Assembly: GCF_000471905.2 (NCBI RefSeq)
Contig: NW_006497025.1
Location: 581,079 to 645,078 of the forward strand
DNA from: Amborella trichopoda
Lineage: Eukaryota > Streptophyta > Magnoliopsida > Amborellales > Amborellaceae
Direction: 5' to 3'
DNA length: 64,000 nt
Of this stretch, positions 1-11,425 are shown piece after piece. The notes below the pieces were generated by a model. It saw nothing but the letters and a program-made list of their open reading frames with translations. It did no database searches and was not told where the DNA came from. Position numbers and translations under genes: made by a program. How positions within the stretch are numbered: position 1 is the first letter of the stretch; every line of letters begins with the position of its first letter.

Positions 1-299
1 ATAACTCACCCGAGTCCAGCCCAAGTTTTAAAAAATAAAATAAAGACAAAAAAATAATATATGTTACATAGCCTTCCCCTTTCTTACATTCAAATGTCAA
101 ATGGCATGTTGGTAGGGAGGCTGCTTTTGGGATGCCTCTTTATGAGAGGTCTTCGATTTCATCGTCATGATAGATTTTTTTTAACTCATTTAAAAAACAA
201 TGAGGGTGACATTTGTTGGTGTGCTTGAACCCCCACCATGATGGGAAATAAGCGTGCATACTGCCCGATGTGCCATTTGAATGTCTTTGACTTAAAATC

Positions 300-1590
300 G
301 ACATATTAATAAATATAAACTCTACAAGCATGGGTGTACAACACACTCGGGCAAAACTCACCCTCGCTGATAGGGTGAGGCCAATTAAGATAAAACTTAG
401 TAATAAATAATAGGCTAGTATGCAATTGCCAACTTAACATCTCAAATGAACTCGAATTATTCTCATGACCAGATAAGCTACATGTTAAGCTCAATATTCG
501 ATGCCCATCCTTTTTAAGTTTGGAGCTCTACTCCCATGTTGGCTCCACTATTGACTTGCAAACTATATACAATCACAGTATTGCTATCTGTCTATAACAT
601 CTGAATATTAAGTATGCCTTGTGCACGTTGAAACTTTACAGACATTAGTCAAATTAGCTATATTACCTAGATCGGATTTGGTCCTTTGTCTTACTGCCAT
701 ATCCTTCCCATATGCTTCAATGCACATTTTCATAAAATCAACTTCTCAACAGGTATCTTATCCGGGATCCTTATCAGGAGCGAGCCTCTCAAGGCCCTCA
801 TTAAAGCCCTTGCATCCTTCATCTTACTATCTAGGTCAACATAAAACAAACTCTAGGTTCAAATAGTTAGCATCTCCATGCTATGGTTGGTGAAGCTGCA
901 CATCCCATTTTCTCTCTATAATCTCCGATATTTAACCATAATTGGTCTCATCATTGGTCAATGCCTCGTCTCTCTCTCTCTTAGCTATATCTAATGCATC
1001 ATATGTGAAGCCCATAGCGGGATTAGATTCACCTCACCATCAACCAAGCGCAACACTTGGGCCAAGGTTAGAAATACAATAAAGGAGTACTTCACCCTAC
1101 CCTAGAAAGCCTACGATTAAACTATAATGCACTTCCTCCCCTCAGCATGCTTAGCCCACGTGCATGTAGACAACTCTAGGGGGGCAAAGGGTTGGGTCCG
1201 GGTCGTGTCTAGCTGGACCTGGATCTGAAGAATATACTATGGGACCCGGACCCGACCTAAAAATCAAAATATCTAGTCGGCTCTATATGGACCTGGGCCC
1301 AAACCCAAATAATGTTTGGGTCCATGATTTGGCCCGGACCTGGACCCAACCTGTCGGGTCCAAAATTTGGATCCATACCCAGACCCTGGTCGGGTCTACC
1401 CATTGGGTCCGGGTCCATTGCCACTCCTAGACAACTCCTCTGCTGTGAACATTGTCCTCAATTGGTTTCTCCCTATCTTATATTCTGTGCAGACTTAGAA
1501 AGGGGTATCAAATCTTGTGACCTAGGCCTTGCTAGATGTTTCTTTTTATTGAACTTTTGTCATACTCAGGTATGGGTGCAGGTGTAAATA
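300..1590 (-). pseudogene. hAT (Ac/DUF659 type) transposase relic A, C-terminal half
   Basis: Reading the minus strand from about 1560 down to 300 gives, in family order but in several frames, the landmarks of plant DUF659-hATC transposases: VTRF followed by the FTAEEL..WAKHAEGRK block, VLRLVDGE, DEALTNDETNYG, IIERKWDVQLHQP, then ERLAPDKDPG, AVRQRTKS, and the dimerisation segment ILSLTCSLSGHENNSSSFEM (about 430-500). In the family the hATC domain mediates dimerisation. Several in-frame stops and frame changes make it a dead copy. A 253-bp non-autonomous element (1177-1429) sits inside it, between the sequence for WAKHAEGRK and that for FTAEEL. The upstream half of the protein is not found to the right of 1590, so this is a separate copy from relic B at 2438-3620; both contain the VTRF block. 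Confidence 0.75.
1177..1429. mobile_element. 253-bp non-autonomous hAT MITE
   Basis: The element starts TAGGGGGGCAAAGGGTTGGG and ends in the inverse of CTAGGAGTGGCAATGGACCC, and is rich in GGGTCCGGGTC and GGACCCGGACC words throughout. It is flanked by a perfect 8-bp duplication GACAACTC (1169-1176 and 1430-1437), the hAT signature. It interrupts hAT relic A and so is younger than it. It carries no coding capacity. Confidence 0.85.
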
Positions 1591-2125
1591 AACACTATCA
1601 CGGCCTTAGCCTTGTTACCCTTTACATTTCGCTGGTAACCTGAAGCATGAGGTCTATGTAGTGTGTTGCTCATGGTGTCCAAAAGATTGTAGTCCACTTT
1701 TGGTGCAATAAATTAACAGTAGCCAGACTTGGTGTAGCATTGTTTGTTACTACTTAAATTACGTGCTCCCTCCAACCTCTTCAATAGCGTTGTCAATTAA
1801 ATTAAGAATATACTATGCATCATGAACATAATCATATGCATTGATAGATCTCAAATATATTGTCTGTAAACAACAATTGACCATCAAGTTCATTATTCGC
1901 TTCTCCTCTTATCACTCCTTGAATTTGTTGCGCTTTAGACCCCAAGTTATGCCAATGAATTCCTATGCATTGAAGATACTTCTTAGTGACTTATACCTCT
2001 TTATATGGCAATAGTTCTTTAAGCCATAGTTCTTGGGATCAGTAGAAGAATGGGGATTGAGAGTAGGGGTCGTGAAAGGCTAGAAGATGCTTATGGTTGG
2101 GAGCGTCGCTTGTCTAATGCATATG
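1591..2125. other. Unassigned AT-rich stretch
   Basis: No gene, repeat boundary or motif could be supported here. It lies between hAT relic A and a possible LTR and may include decayed transposon sequence. Confidence 0.4.
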
Positions 2126-2437
2126 TTAGGGATCGAGATCCCCAAATGTTAGAGTTCTCTATCCCAACTTTTTCGGGATCTTGATCTGGATGTTTTTGGG
2201 ATCTTGCTCCCGACCTTAAGGGCTATATATAGTCTGAGGCTATATATACTATCTTGAGCAAGTATCACTTTATTTATAGCTAGCAAGCAATGCAATTATG
2301 TTAAAAGTAGAGTTTCATTGCTAGCTGATTATAAATAAAAAAATATCAGTTTGGACTTTATTGTGGTCTCTAAGGTGGGCAGCGAGATCCCAAAACCCCT
2401 ACTAGGGGCTTTGTAATTCGAATATTATTTTTAACAC
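2126..2437. mobile_element. Possible old solo LTR (Copia-like)
   Basis: The segment begins TGTTAGGGATC and ends TTTTTAACA, has TATA-like CTATATATA words near its middle, and stops exactly where recognisable hAT relic B begins. I see no matching target duplication and no neighbouring internal region, so an old solo LTR is only a candidate; its age cannot be judged from one copy. Confidence 0.3.
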
Positions 2438-3620
2438 TAGTTCAAAAGGTTTACTTAAAACCAAATCGGCCATCTCATTCCCACTAGTCTTATTAGCCCA
2501 TATAGAATCCCTCTAGGCAGCTGATGTAACCATGACACTCAAGTCATCTATTTGATTCGACATGCTCTATAATGTAAGGAAATTAGTAGCAAATCTATTT
2601 ATTTCCAGCGTCACAAACTCCGTGTTATTTTTATACTGCCTCATAAGATTGAGGACAAATGACTGGTTGTAGATAAATTTTATGATATTCTTTGCATTCT
2701 TTACAACTTCTTTAACATAATCCATCTTCCCTGTATCCTTTAGCATGAAGTTTATACAATAGGTTGCACAAGATGTTCAAAAGATAGAGGGATAATGCGT
2801 TTGTAGTAAATCCCCCCAAGGGATTAATTAGTTTCAGTGTCTGTAATAAACTGAACCACAATCTTTAGCCCCACTTCCTCAACAGCGTCCTTAAATAACT
2901 CAAATACTGCCTTGGCCAATCTTGATTATGTTGGAGGCATTTATAGACCTTAAAAAATTGTTCTCTTGTGATGGTACACCAAAAAATTAATCAATGCTTA
3001 TTCCTTTTATCTTTCCACCCATTAGCCATTATAGAACATCCATATCTCTCCCATATTGCCATATATTTGGCTGTGAACCTTTTAACCTCTTTCACGGTCT
3101 TTTCTAATAACTTGGTCCTAGAATCATGATTGGAAGGGCCTTTATACTCCGCGACTACGGATGCCACTGTGTCCTACATACGCTGGAAATAGACAGAGTT
3201 GAGGGCATTGAAAGGGATAACACAATGATACATCCACCAGACAACAGACAAATCTGCTCTCTCTATAACTTTCTCGCCAGCTAATACACGTCTGATGGTT
3301 GGCTGGGAGCTCAGTGTTGCGCTCGGTGGGAAATAAGCCCCTATCCCAACTTGACCTTGCTTCCTTGGGTTGCTAGGCGCAGTAGCACTAGAAGCTGTGG
3401 TGGCAGGCACTTTCCGAAGTCTCCTTTCTAGTTTGAGGGGGCTCCTCAATATCAAAATACTCATCTATAGGGGCCGGTAATGGGTTTCTGATATTGTCAT
3501 TCCTTGTTTGCCTCTTTTGCTTCTCAGTCATGTGATATTCAATGATTTTTTGCATCTCCTACATCATATGAGGGGAACTTTGGGGCATTTGGCAATATTC
3601 CCAGTCTTTTAGGTCAATTG
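2438..3620 (-). pseudogene. hAT (DUF659 type) transposase relic B, N-terminal half
   Basis: On the minus strand from about 3600 to 2440 the family order is clear: CPKVP near the BED-type start, KIIEYHMTEKQKR, then RADLSVVWW..IPFNALNSVYF (open from 3464 to 3174), EYKGPSNHD, MAIWERYGCSIMANGWKDKR, ELFKDAVEEVG, KFIYNQSFVLNLMRQYKN and RFATNFLTL..ANKTSGNEMADLVLS. These match the DUF659 core of plant hAT transposase-like proteins. Several frame changes and stops break it, and the protein ends abruptly at 2438 beside the candidate LTR. Terminal inverted repeats were not found. Confidence 0.8.
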
Positions 3621-4869
3621 CGCCTTAATTCGATGTATTAGCCCACCTTTTATTGGTTTTTTTTTTTTGAATTGTTTTATTGGTTTTAAACAATATATGC
3701 AAATATTTTCCCTCTTGTCGCCCTTTTGTTCCCTTCTTACATGGCGTGATGCGGGTCTGTTTTTCCTCTATTGACCCACTCGAGGACATTTTTTTCTCCA
3801 ATTGAAATATCAAAGTCTCAACCACCAATAGCTAATAATAATCGCCTACAGAACACCAAGCATGCTACAAAGCACAAATCCTACTCCCAAACAACAAACA
3901 TAAATCACACTTCACAATATGTGGAAAATTCAGGCAAAAAAAGAATAATCAGAAATCTTTTTTTTAAAAAATACAAGATAAAAAGTAAAATAAAAAGTAA
4001 ATATTTATTTTTTGTAGTATCTATTTTTTGAAAATTGCAAAAAAAAGAAGTAAAAAGACAAATAAAATGTCCCAAACATATTTCTTTTTCTTTCCTTTCT
4101 TCTACTAAAGCCCTTACCAGTAATATAAATTTTTAAAACCAGGAGTACAAAAAGAATTTACACCAAAGTACCAAACAAATTTCTCTTTCTTTTTTTTTTT
4201 TTGGATTTTCAGATTTACCTTTTAATGGCTTTTTAGCCTTCTACAAATTTTAATTCTACGAGTTACAATATGAAAAGTTTAGAGTTAAAACCATCTAGGT
4301 AAGAAAATAAAAAAAAATCAGCAATATTAGGGTTTCTTTCATGCAGGAAACAGTAACAATATAAGAAATAGTGACAATATAGAAAATACAACTTCTGCTG
4401 ATTCTTTTAGTTGGTACCATAATGAACATCATAAAAAAGAAAAAAATAGAAGGAACCATTTATTCTTCTACTAGAAGCACCATGCAAAGCGTAGCAACTT
4501 ACCAACTATGTATGTTTTATGAACTCTGAATTTTTAGATGTGATGATTTTTACCTGGATAATTGTTTTGGCCATTGATGAACTTGTTGAGGTTCCAATTA
4601 GCAAAGCCTATCACTACGACGTACATGATGACATTTAAAAAAAGCAAAGTTGCAGCTACATTTTTTTCTAACTGTTTGAGCCATTTTTACCTCCTTTTCA
4701 CCCTCAATATTCACAATTTCTTCCCCAAAAAAACAGCAAAGAAAAACTGAAAAAAAAGGAAAGGGAAAACATTCACAAACTATAAAAACCTAATTTCCTA
4801 AACCTAAAAAGGAAAAATTTGATTTCTTTATCATTTTTTTTGTATTTTCTGAAATTAGCAATAAAATAT
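3621..4869. other. AT-rich non-coding stretch
   Basis: Long A and T runs (for example around 3655-3670, 3940-4040 and 4180-4200) and no open frame with recognisable content. Nothing else could be supported. Confidence 0.5.
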
Positions 4870-4872
4870 TAA

Positions 4873-6342
4873 GGGCCAGTTTGGATGTCAAAGAAAAAAA
4901 TATTCACAGCGGAAAAAAATGCAAGTTTTTCTACCTCAATTGGAAAACATTCTCATCTTATTTTATTATGTTGGTAAACTGTTTGGATGTCTAATTTCAT
5001 TGATTTGTCAAAAAAACCCTAGACCCAATCTTAGTTCCCTAAAAATGTTGTCAACCATGCCCCATCTTCGCTTTGCCAGACCCAATTCCGTTATCATAAC
5101 TTCCGGCCAAATCTCTCCATTTTCAGGCCAAAAATCGCTGGAATTCAGCGATCATGAGAGAAAAACCTTGCAACAACCTGGTCCATCTTCTCTTGACCAA
5201 ATTCTGCAAACTTGCTCTAAGCTTCTATTTCTCCTCAAAACTCATCTCTCTTTTATTTGGGTCTCTTGCTTTAGACTTGGGCTGCTTTCCAAGCTGAACA
5301 GGTCTTATCCCAACTAGGTTTCCCCCTCCTTTGGTTCACTCTAGTGGGTAGCATCCATGGATCCGGCTTCTTTGAGCTTTGGGGTTTGCCTCTTCTCTAC
5401 GGCATTTCAATTTCTGGCGAAGCTGCTGGTTTTTGTACTGGAAACTTACCAGAAAAGGAATTCTGGTGAGCCTCCTCAACAGCCCTTCGCCTCTCTTCCT
5501 CATACCCTATTAAAAGCAGGGTTCCACATCTCTTCGAAAAAACCTAGAAGCTGCTCAACCCACATCATAGCCCTTGGGGTTATATGTTAGGGCATTGTGG
5601 AAGGTGACCCTCACATCAGCTGCAAATTCAAGTGGGGTTGAATAAAAGCTCTGGTTTAACCTAGTTTTCGCATTGCCAAGATCCATGGGGTTCTTGACTA
5701 GGGTATAGTAATCATGTAACCCCATTCCCACTACATCAACAGGGACATTGAAGACCCATCCATGCTTATGCTTCATGAGCTTGGTCAAGATTTGGCCGCA
5801 CCTCTTCATGAAATCTGAGATCAAAAGAAATTGTCATTCTTTTACCAGATTCAGGAACCTTTGTTACTGGATTTGGCCTCTTGGATCCACCAAAAACCTT
5901 CTTATTTTCTTGTGCGGGGCATCTTCTCTTTCCCCATAACAAACTCAGAGGCTCTGTAATACTGGTTTGCTTTAGGGGTTCTCTTCTCTTTTGGGCCATA
6001 GCCTGTAAATCTAAGGTTTGGAGGTTCAATGGAGGTGGGTGACCAGAACCAGGGGTCTCTGGTTCCCATCTAGAGAGCTTAGGGTTACAAGGAGGGGGGG
6101 GAGAGAGAAAGGATGGGCATAAGAGAGTCTCCATGCACAAGCCACACTTTTATCTGAAAAAATTCAAGTCTGACTTGAATATTTTTTTATCGTAACTTTT
6201 GCCTTGATACTGCAGACTTTTTTATTTCAATCTAAAAATCTAGTAAAATCTTGTGGTTGTCCAAACAGCTCAACTCAATTTCACAAGATTTTTGAATTGC
6301 AATCCAAAAATATTGCAATTTTGGGTACATCCAAACTAGTCC
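4873..6342. mobile_element. PIF/Harbinger-like TIR element carrying a captured gene fragment
   Basis: The left end GGGCCAGTTTGGATGT (4873-4888) and the inverse of the right end, GGACTAGTTTGGATGT (6327-6342), match at 14 of 16 positions. Both are flanked by TAA (4870-4872 and 6343-6345), the 3-bp TWA duplication typical of PIF/Harbinger. A second inverted pair lies further in: CTGTTTGGATGTC near 4980 and the inverse of GCTGTTTGGACAACC near 6260-6275. No transposase is encoded; the interior holds a broken GTE bromodomain gene. This is the architecture of a Pack-type element. The alternative is a host pseudogene that by chance lies between two MITE ends. Confidence 0.6.
5170..6080 (-). pseudogene. 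GTE-type bromodomain/ET protein fragment
   Basis: GTE proteins are plant BET-type chromatin readers with a bromodomain that binds acetyl-lysine and a C-terminal ET (NET) domain. Here the minus strand reads GSKRPNP (about 5890), then an almost complete bromodomain at 5826-5555: MKRCGQILTKLMKHKHGWVF, NVPVDVVGMGLHDYY, NPMDLGNAKTRL, LEFAADVRVTFHNALTYNPK. After a shift it continues EQLLGFFEEMWNPAF (about 5565-5515), YEEERRRAVEEAHQ (about 5500-5450) and, near 5280-5220, PKSKARDPNKREMSFEEK, the start of the ET domain. At least four frame changes and several stops are present, including one just before the bromodomain. No intron is visible across these parts. The region upstream of GSKRPNP has no clear GTE match. 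Confidence 0.8.
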
Positions 6343-7536
6343 TAAAGTAACTAAAATATAAACTCATCTTGAACTTGAAGCTCCATTGGAATGCCGCTAG
6401 AATGGCCGTAAAAGCTTTACCGGGGGTGGGGCTCAATGTGAGAGAGAGAGAAAATTAAAGTTATAAGTAAAGTCTAAAAGGTAAATTTTCTCTCCTTATA
6501 TTTATTTATATTATAAAGCAAATAGTTTTGTTAGCTGTTTTACCCTTATGTACTTATAGTAAGACCAAGTAAAGTCACTTTTTCCTTATTCAAAACCACA
6601 AAAGAAGGGGGGCAGAAAATTTTTTTTTTCCTGCCCCCTATTTAGACCGGGCCGGTTCACTATTTGGACCGGCTGGTTCACCGGTTCAGTATTGGTTCAA
6701 TGCCCATATCGGTTCAATTGATGGACCGGACTGAAAAAGGCACCAATTCACCAGTTGAATCAGCCGGTTCAGTCCGGTTCTTGCAACATTGCCATCAAGC
6801 TAGGAGATCCAGAGTAGGGTGTGCTAAGTCCTTGGATATGATCCAAGACAAGGTTATCCAGTAATATTGCTTCCATGTTTCTTGATTCATTTTTATGCAT
6901 TGTATTTGATCATTTATGATAAAAGGATTTTGTTTACGGCATGCAAGTGAGGATCCTAGATGGTAGTAGGGTTTTGATTTATGTTTTTGAGTTGTAGTTG
7001 GTGTTGTAAGTGGGCTAGCTAGCATGAATAGAAGAAAGTGAGAAAATTTTGATTCATCATTCTTTGAAGAAGGAAATAATAATTTATCAATTCCTTCATT
7101 TTTTATTGAATTCTAAATGCCATATTTTAAATACTGATTTTTTGACCTGTCCTGCTAAAGCGAACAAGAGAACTTGTAAATCTTAGTCAGATCTTAGCAA
7201 TTTTAGCAAAAAAGTGCTGCAGAACCACATATTCTCTACCCATTATTTGTGGGACCCCCGAAGTTGTGATACGTACCCAGTTAAGAACCAACATATGTAC
7301 AAACTATAGCAAATCAAACAACTGACCTAAGTTAATTGAGAGTGATTTGCTGTTTAAATGCTGTCTAGAATGAAGCATTGATTTTACAAAGGAGTTTGTT
7401 TAATCAGAAGAGATATGGATATCACCTGGGAAAAGCCTAACTTGCCTGTTTAAGCTGTGTTTTTCTGTCTATTAGCTTTATTATAGCCTTTATGTCTTTT
7501 GAGATAGCGCAACTCAAGGTTTTCCTGTGGTTGCAG
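6343..7536. other. Intergenic stretch with CCGGTT-rich tract
   Basis: Between 6640 and 6790 the words ACCGGTTCA and GGACCGG recur on both strands, a pattern common in ends of plant TIR elements; boundaries could not be fixed. No exon that could precede the gene fragment at 7537 was convincingly found, although a short open stretch lies at 6664-6864. Confidence 0.4.
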
Positions 7537-7710
7537 ATGGTTGTCAGGCAGTGACTTGAAAAAGATAGCCCTCTTTGGGTGCCCATCCACAGACACAAAA
7601 ACTGCTTCTGCTGCTAAAAGATTGCGATCTTTCTTCAACATTCAGGAAGATGTTGTAAGTTGTCTCTTATCTTTTTATGCCTTGCATCCCATTCAGAGTG
7701 TGTGTGTGTG

Positions 7711-7771
<61 letters not shown>

Positions 7772-8148
7772 AGAGAGNNNNNNNNNNNNNNNNNNNNNNN
7801 NNNNNNNNNNNNNNNNNNNNNNNNNNNNNNNNNNNNNNNNNNNNNNNNNNNNNNNNNNNNNNNNNNNNNNNNNNNNNNNNNNNNNNNNNNNNNNNNNNNN
7901 NNNNNNNNNNNNNNNNNNNNNNNNNNNNNNNNNNNNNNNNNNNNNNNNNNNNNNNNNNNNNNNNNNNNNNNNNNNNNNNNNNNNNNNNNNNNNNNNNNNN
8001 NNNNNNNNNNNNNNNNNNNNNNNNNNNNNNNNNNNNNNNNNNNNNNNNNNNNNNNNNNNNNNNNNNNNNNNNNNNNNNNNNNNNNNNNNNNNNNNNNNNN
8101 NNNNNNNNNNNNNNNNNNNNNNNNNNNNNNNNNNNNNNNNNNNNNNNN

Positions 8149-8192
<44 letters not shown>

Positions 8193-8465
8193 GATGTATG
8201 CATGTAAGCCTATGTGTATTTGTATATATATGTGGGGTACCTTATCTTGTAATGGTTTCAGGTTTGTCGACCCTGCATACTTAAGGAGTTATGCAAGGTG
8301 AGAAACCAAGGAGTGCTTAAACAGGAGAAGGTGGTTCTATCTGATGTGATGAGAGTCATTTGCTTCTATGCCCTTAATATGGTGCCACGGGAGCTGTTGG
8401 TTCCTCAAGTGATAAAGCAGTCTGTCTGTAAATTATTGAAGGAGGTGGTCAGTCTCAGTGAATAA
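7537..8465 (+). CDS. 3' two exons of an unrecognised conserved plant gene (partial)
   Basis: Exon A runs from 7537 (after a TTGCAG acceptor) to 7654 (GTT then GTAAGT donor) and encodes WLSGSDLKKIALFGCPSTDT through NIQEDV. Exon B runs from 8262 (after TTTCAG) to the TAA at 8463-8465 and encodes VCRPCILKELCK, then DVMRVICFYALNMVPREL, ending VCKLLKEVVSLSE. The junction is phase 0 and both splice sites are good. Cysteines at FGCPS, VCRPC and ELCK could form a metal site or disulfides, but I do not recognise the family and give no function. The intron holds a (TG)n(TA)n(GA)n microsatellite and an assembly gap. No upstream exon or start codon was found to the left, so this may be a gene whose 5' part lies beyond unrecognised introns, or a duplicated fragment. 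Confidence 0.55.
7698..8192. repeat. Compound microsatellite with assembly gap
   Basis: A run of TG, then TA, then GA dinucleotides (7698-7777) leads into 371 N (7778-8148) and resumes as GA repeats to about 8192. The gap size is probably an estimate and the real tract may be much shorter or longer. Confidence 0.9.
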
Positions 8466-9725
8466 GAGGGACGTTGTCGCGGGGCAATTCAGGTGCACAA
8501 CTAATATCCCTGACCCCTGATCTCTAATTCATATATCTGCTCTCTTTTGCCTCACCAGTGGTAATTGTACACATGCAGGCAGATGGGTATGCATAAATGA
8601 AATCAGAGCATGCCTATTCATGTACGATGGCTCGTAAGCACAGTTAGATGCACATCTCTGCCATTGAAACGGATGAGTGCTTTTTTTTACTAGTCATGGG
8701 AGAAGGGAGTGTGGTCTTTAGCACTTTTTGACGGCCATGTAGCCATATGTGGTGTGGTGTATTTTTTTGCGGCGCTGTCATGTTCGTTGCCAGTAAGGAC
8801 GAATAATTTATGGGATGAAGTTGAAGCTTGCAGACTCATCAAATTGATCTTGGTTCTAAGGAATAGCTATGCTCAAATTGGCAATATTTTTGGTTAGATC
8901 TTCATTCTCTACATCATAGTGATTACTTCCATTTATTACGTATACTTTGCAACGACTCTTTTTTGCTGGTCGTTGAAGCTGTTTACTGAGGGGGGCGACT
9001 CTCTCATAACAATTGAAGTGATGGAAATGTGGGAGGGTTTTCCATGGTGATCCCTTGGAGTTCATTTCATGTGGTCTTTTGACAAATTTGGTAAGTTTTG
9101 GATTTTCCTATTGGTTTTAGCTATGGAAATTTTGACTTACATTAATATCAATTTAAAAGGTGCTGTTTATATATATTGGCAGAAACGATTAGGGCAAATC
9201 GATGTTGCAAAATCTTGATCATCCTGAGGCAATTATAAGAATGGGAGTTATTCAGTTGTTGACTTGTGTGGCAATTGCAAGAAGGAAACTGGTCTCATGC
9301 GGGCGCATGACTGCATATGTGGTCCAAAAAGTGTAAAGGATCCATCTTTAAGATTGCGATTGATGCAAGTAGGTTTTCCATCTAATAACGATGAAAACTA
9401 ATGGTCCAAATGTTTTCTAACTAGAATTATTATTATTATTTTTTTTAATTTCATTTTTTCATATTCATGATCAACATATCCTTAAAAATTAAGTAAAAAA
9501 ATCCATCTCAAAATTTGATTTATTAATAGGCCCACATTTCTACATTTACGGGCTTGGCCGGACAAAAACCAGGTCCTTGCAAGAATGGGTGTTATTCAGT
9601 TTTTGACTGGTGTCGCGTGATGTTGCCATATGAAGTGGTAAAATCTCTCTCTACCAAAATCCACCTTGTTGAGGTATTATTATTTTCTACGGTTCAAGAG
9701 AAGGGGAATATTTCTGTACGCCATT
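8466..9725 (+). other. Probable 3' flank of the fragment gene; no other gene
   Basis: No open frame with recognisable content. The phrase AAGAATGGGNGTTATTCAGTT occurs twice (about 9236-9256 and 9581-9601), suggesting a small decayed duplication. Confidence 0.35.
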
Positions 9726-9729
9726 AGTT

Positions 9730-10228
9730 ACAGGAAAAATATGTAAGGAAAATTCTGGATGTTCTTCAAAATGAACTATGCAGACATTCTATTTTCAATG
9801 CTTCTAGTATTATACTCTAAATCGAGTCAAAATTGTGGATATTTTTCAAGATGAACTTTGTAGACATTCTACTTCTAATATTTTAAATATCATACTATAA
9901 ACACCGTCATTGTTTTTTTTTGTTTTTACCTTGAGTAAAAGTAAATTATTTAAATATTAAACTAACATTCCACTCTTTCTCTTTCTCTTTCTCTTTCTAG
10001 TCCTCTCTCTCTCTTTCTCTTTTTATCTACCATCTTTTTCTCTCTCTACTTGCCCTCTCTTTCTCTTGTATAGGGAAAGAGAGGGAGAAAGGTAGTTTAG
10101 TTTTTAAATAATTTGCTTTTTGATCAGGGGGTGACAGCAAGAAAAAATAGTATTTGGATTTATATTGTGATATTAAAAGTATTGGGGATAGAGTTTACAA
10201 AGTTCATATTTGGGGGGTATCAGTAATT
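9730..10228. mobile_element. Foldback MITE-like element
   Basis: The left part (ATTCTGGATGTTCTTCAAAA, near 9750) recurs inverted near 10210, and an inner pair AAAAGTAAATTATTTAAA (9940) and its inverse (10110) folds over a CT/GA-rich centre. The left arm contains an 85-bp tandem duplication (about 9752-9833 and 9831-9906). No coding capacity. Confidence 0.55.
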
Positions 10229-10244
10229 TTCTCAAAAAGCAAAC

Positions 10245-10280
<36 letters not shown>

Positions 10281-10728
10281 GAAAATACTGAGATTAGCCT
10301 ACTAGTTCATATGAATATATGAGTTCAACGGTCTAGTATTAGAATCTGAGCCGATATGTAGGGTCACGACTTCATGTCGTATTTGAATTTTAATATTGAA
10401 ATTTTAGTTGTGTTATTAAAACATAGGAGAATCTAATAAAAATATTAAAAAAATAATTTGTAAGAAATAAATTGATCAAAATACATCTGAAAAGTTATGG
10501 GGGTAATTTGGTTAATTTATTTTTTATGAAATATTTTTTAAATATTTTTATTGAGTGCGTTTTGATGAGAAAAATGGTTGCCTCAAATTTCAAGTTATTT
10601 GAATTTATAAAAATAAAATAAAATTCAAATACCAAATGTGGTCAAGATCGTCACATCGGCCTAGATTCAATTTGAGTCGTTAGGCTCATATATTCATGTG
10701 AACTAGTGGGCTAATTTTAGTATTTTTC
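10281..10728. mobile_element. Foldback MITE, family I, copy A
   Basis: Ends are imperfect inverted repeats about 90 bp long: GAAAATACTGAGATTAGCCT at the left and the inverse GAAAAATACTAAAATTAGCC at the right. Both ends abut (AT)n runs. The middle has the family core: a GATCAAAATACATCTGAAAA half followed by an inverted GGGGGTAATTTGGTTAA half. Confidence 0.75.
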
Positions 10729-10750
10729 ATATATATATATATATATATAT

Positions 10751-11332
10751 CACCTCTCTCCCAACCATTCGATCGATTAGATGGTTGATATGGCCTCAAG
10801 CACAATGTCACACCTAAATGCAATTTTTTTTTTTTACATATCATATTAACATCAAATATGAGGTAGGGCACACCAAAACACTTAAAACTAAAAAATAATT
10901 ATAATGAAATAAAATGACTAGACTAAACTTTAGGAGTAGTTTGGTCATTTTATTTTGTCAAAATATTCTTTATATATATTTAGGTGCACTTCTATGAGAG
11001 GATGGCATGCCCCAAATTTGGTGTTAATATGATTTATAAATAAAAATAAAATACTCTTTCCTGTTAGATCAAAGATTGAATGGTTAGAGGCTCACTTGTG
11101 ACATCATTGCTTAAGAAGCTATCCTAGCTATCCCTTGTTATTTTATTTGTCCGAATATACTTTATATTTTTTAGATGCACTTCTATGATACATTATGTAT
11201 TTATAAAAATAAATAAAATAAAATACTGCTAACCTGTTAGATCAAAGATCAAATGGTTAGAGGCTCACTTGTGTCATCATAACTGAAGCTGTCTTAGTTA
11301 TCCATTTAGATCAGACGGTTGGGAGAGAGGTG
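10751..11332. mobile_element. Foldback MITE, family I, copy B
   Basis: Terminal inverted repeat CACCTCTCTCCCAACC at the left and its inverse at the right. The interior has a weakened form of the core (TGACTAGACTAAACTTTAGG then TAGTTTGGTCATTT). A segment containing GTTAGATCAAAGAT and GGTTAGAGGCTCACTTGTG is tandemly repeated (near 11070 and 11240), so the right arm is partly doubled. Confidence 0.75.
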
Positions 11333-11425
11333 GCGTATATGTATTTCCTATATTATTGGCACATATAAAGGTTTATGAAGAAAGGAAATTGCATTAGGAA
11401 CACATGAGGTATTTGGTAGGAAACT

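Noticed and set aside
5748-5939. Plus-strand open frames inside the GTE fragment
   Set aside because: Complement of bromodomain codons on the minus strand.
7667-8207. Open frames made of X residues and Ser/Leu or Arg/Glu repeats
   Set aside because: Translation of an assembly gap and the GA microsatellite.
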